In this document: piece after piece, positions 62,902 to 64,000 of the stretch
How positions within the stretch are numbered: the first letter of the stretch is position 1
How the letters are laid out: each line of letters begins with the position of its first letter
NCBI RefSeq assembly: GCF_000092845.1
Contig: NC_014150.1
Location: 2,913,510-2,977,509 of the forward strand
Source: Brachyspira murdochii DSM 12563
GTDB lineage: Bacteria > Spirochaetota > Brachyspiria > Brachyspirales > Brachyspiraceae
Length of the DNA stretch: 64,000 nt
Reading direction: 5' to 3'
Notes under the pieces: generated by a model
The model's input: only the letters and a program-made list of their open reading frames with translations
Told to the model about the DNA's origin: nothing
Databases searched by the model: none
Position numbers and translations under genes: made by a program

Positions 62902-63010
62902 ATTACTTTAATTAAAAACTCTAAAAATAATTCATTTGATTATATCAAACAGTAATTAATATATCAAGTTATATATTGATAATTTTTAATTTTTATAATA
63001 AACTATTGAT

Positions 63011-63748
63011 ATGATATTGTTTAGTTTAATTTATTTTTTGTTGGGATTTATCCATACATTATTATGCATTATTATCGCATTTCCTGTTTATCCGTTTATC
63101 CGTATATTCAGCAAAAAGAAGGCAAAATATTGGGTGCATTCAATGGCAAAAGTTTGGGGAAGAGTACTTATGAAAATGGCTTTTATCTCATTTAATGTTG
63201 AAGGAAAAGAAAATTATAATCCTAATAAAACATACCTTCTTACTCCTAATCATCAAAGCTCATTTGATATATTTGCATGTTTTTCAATATTTAAAAAATC
63301 ATATGCTTTTGTTTCAAAAGATACTTACGGAAAAGTGCCTTTAATAGGTTTTGGTATGTCGCTTGCTAATTATATATTTGTAAAACGCGGTACTGTAGGT
63401 GCTGTAAAATCTATAGATGATATGGAAGACAGATTAAAAAATGGTACTAGTATAGTTATATATCCGGAAGGAAGCAGAAGTGCTGACGGAGAAATAAGAA
63501 AGCCAAAAAGAGGAATATTAAAAATAGCAGAGAGATGTCCTGATATAGAAATACTTCCTGTTGTCATATATGGAACTAGAGATATTATGAAGGCAAAGAG
63601 TATTAAAATTAATCCTTTCAGAAAAATAAGAGTAAGATTTCTAAAACCTTTCTATCTAAAAGATATAGATGGAGATGATAATGCCAAGTTAAATTATTGG
63701 TATGAGATTATGTCTAAGAACTATAATGAGGTTAAAAACGGAAAGTAA
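63011..63748 (+). CDS. plsC: 1-acylglycerol-3-phosphate acyltransferase
   Basis: A 245-residue membrane-associated acyltransferase making phosphatidic acid, the CdsA substrate. An N-terminal hydrophobic hairpin (about 4-31) is followed by LTPNHQSSFDIFA (H-x4-D active site, about 74-86), NYIFVKRGTVGAV, IYPEGSRSADGEIRKPKRGILKIA (substrate-binding EGSR) and EILPVVIYG. Length matches PlsC. It is divergent from nadK; a TATAAT lies about 11 nt upstream of the ATG. Confidence 0.92.
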   Translation: MILFSLIYFLLGFIHTLLCIIIAFPVYPFIRIFSKKKAKYWVHSMAKVWGRVLMKMAFISFNVEGKENYNPNKTYLLTPNHQSSFDIFACFSIFKKSYAFVSKDTYGKVPLIGFGMSLANYIFVKRGTVGAVKSIDDMEDRLKNGTSIVIYPEGSRSADGEIRKPKRGILKIAERCPDIEILPVVIYGTRDIMKAKSIKINPFRKIRVRFLKPFYLKDIDGDDNAKLNYWYEIMSKNYNEVKNGK

Positions 63749-63852
63749 GGTATAAAAATTTATTTGTCTTTTAGAGGTTTATATTAATCAAGGATTAATT
63801 TTTATTAACAATAATAATTTTCCCTTTTAAAATTTAATAAATTTAAAAAAGC

Positions 63853-63883
63853 AAATCGCTATAAGTATAACTTATAGCGATTT
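63853..63883. terminator. Strong hairpin, probable bidirectional terminator
   Basis: A perfect 14-bp stem, AAATCGCTATAAGT (63853-63866) and ACTTATAGCGATTT (63870-63883), with an ATA loop. On the minus strand it is followed by GCTTTTTT. On the plus strand by TTTTGGAG. It lies about 105 bp after plsC and probably ends plsC and any gene entering from the right on the minus strand. Confidence 0.7.
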
Positions 63884-64000
63884 TGGAGTTTTATGTACTT
63901 ATAAAAAATTGATAATTTTCTTATTTACTTTTAAGTAAAGAGTTTTTTAAAATTAATTAAACTGTTATTTTTAGTAGTAATACTATATTAAATAAGTATT

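Overview
The window is 64 kb of very AT-rich bacterial chromosome (coding sequence dominated by AAA/AAT/TTA/ATA codons, arginine almost always AGA). Gene content and sequence character fit a host-associated anaerobic spirochaete, most likely Brachyspira. That assignment is inference from the proteins (outer-membrane TonB receptor, MCE/Mla proteins, large chemoreceptor, rubrerythrin, many lipoproteins) and base composition, not from a marker gene. Nothing looks like a prophage, integron, CRISPR array or insertion sequence; most of the window is ordinary core chromosome.

Layout. 1-6.4 kb: the tail of an outer-membrane protein, a nucleotidyltransferase-fold protein, a membrane glycosyltransferase and a GT2 glycosyltransferase, then a cobalamin-riboswitch unit (riboswitch, unknown lipoprotein, TonB receptor). 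6.5-14.6 kb: an Rpn-family nuclease, a three-gene ABC importer, a large lipoprotein, a membrane protein, a ComF-like phosphoribosyltransferase and a DinB-like protein. 14.8-17.5 kb: a decayed gene, then frr-uppS-cdsA (translation recycling and lipid/peptidoglycan precursors). 17.7-27.4 kb: a plus-strand run of DUF523, manA, Mla-type ATPase and MCE protein, inositol monophosphatase, an isolated F1 ATPase beta subunit, a chemoreceptor and an OmpA-family protein. 27.4-32 kb: pyrC and pyrB on the minus strand, the latter behind an apparent leader-peptide attenuator, divergent from dxs. 32-37.7 kb: a divergent HD-GYP protein, radA, a second Rpn nuclease and a GldG-like protein. 37.8-40.4 kb: tRNA-Phe, an RluA-type pseudouridine synthase, tRNA-Lys, tRNA-Glu and an aminotransferase. 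40.4-47 kb: an OLD-family ATPase/nuclease, then an arsS-mtnA-mtnK cluster and a rhodanese lipoprotein. 47-51.6 kb: a second aminotransferase, an exported rubrerythrin, ftsY and aroA. 51.6-64 kb: two tandem substrate-binding lipoproteins with the scar of a third copy, a polyprenol-phosphate mannosyltransferase, a DUF4132 protein, rlmN, an FmdB zinc ribbon, an FGGY kinase, recN, nadK and plsC.

Most notable structures. (1) The pyrB leader has a promoter, a ribosome-binding site, a 50-codon leader ORF and a 17-bp terminator hairpin lying inside that ORF, the same architecture as the E. coli pyrBI UTP-sensing attenuator. PyrB itself carries a C-terminal PyrI-type zinc module without the allosteric domain. 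(2) A cobalamin riboswitch precedes an unknown lipoprotein whose ribosome-binding site sits in a perfect 10-bp hairpin. (3) Both Rpn nucleases and manA have a -10 box exactly 6 nt before the ATG and no Shine-Dalgarno, which predicts leaderless mRNAs. (4) A radical-SAM ArsS homologue is followed by mtnA and mtnK, suggesting a link between radical-SAM chemistry and 5-deoxy/methylthio-pentose salvage.
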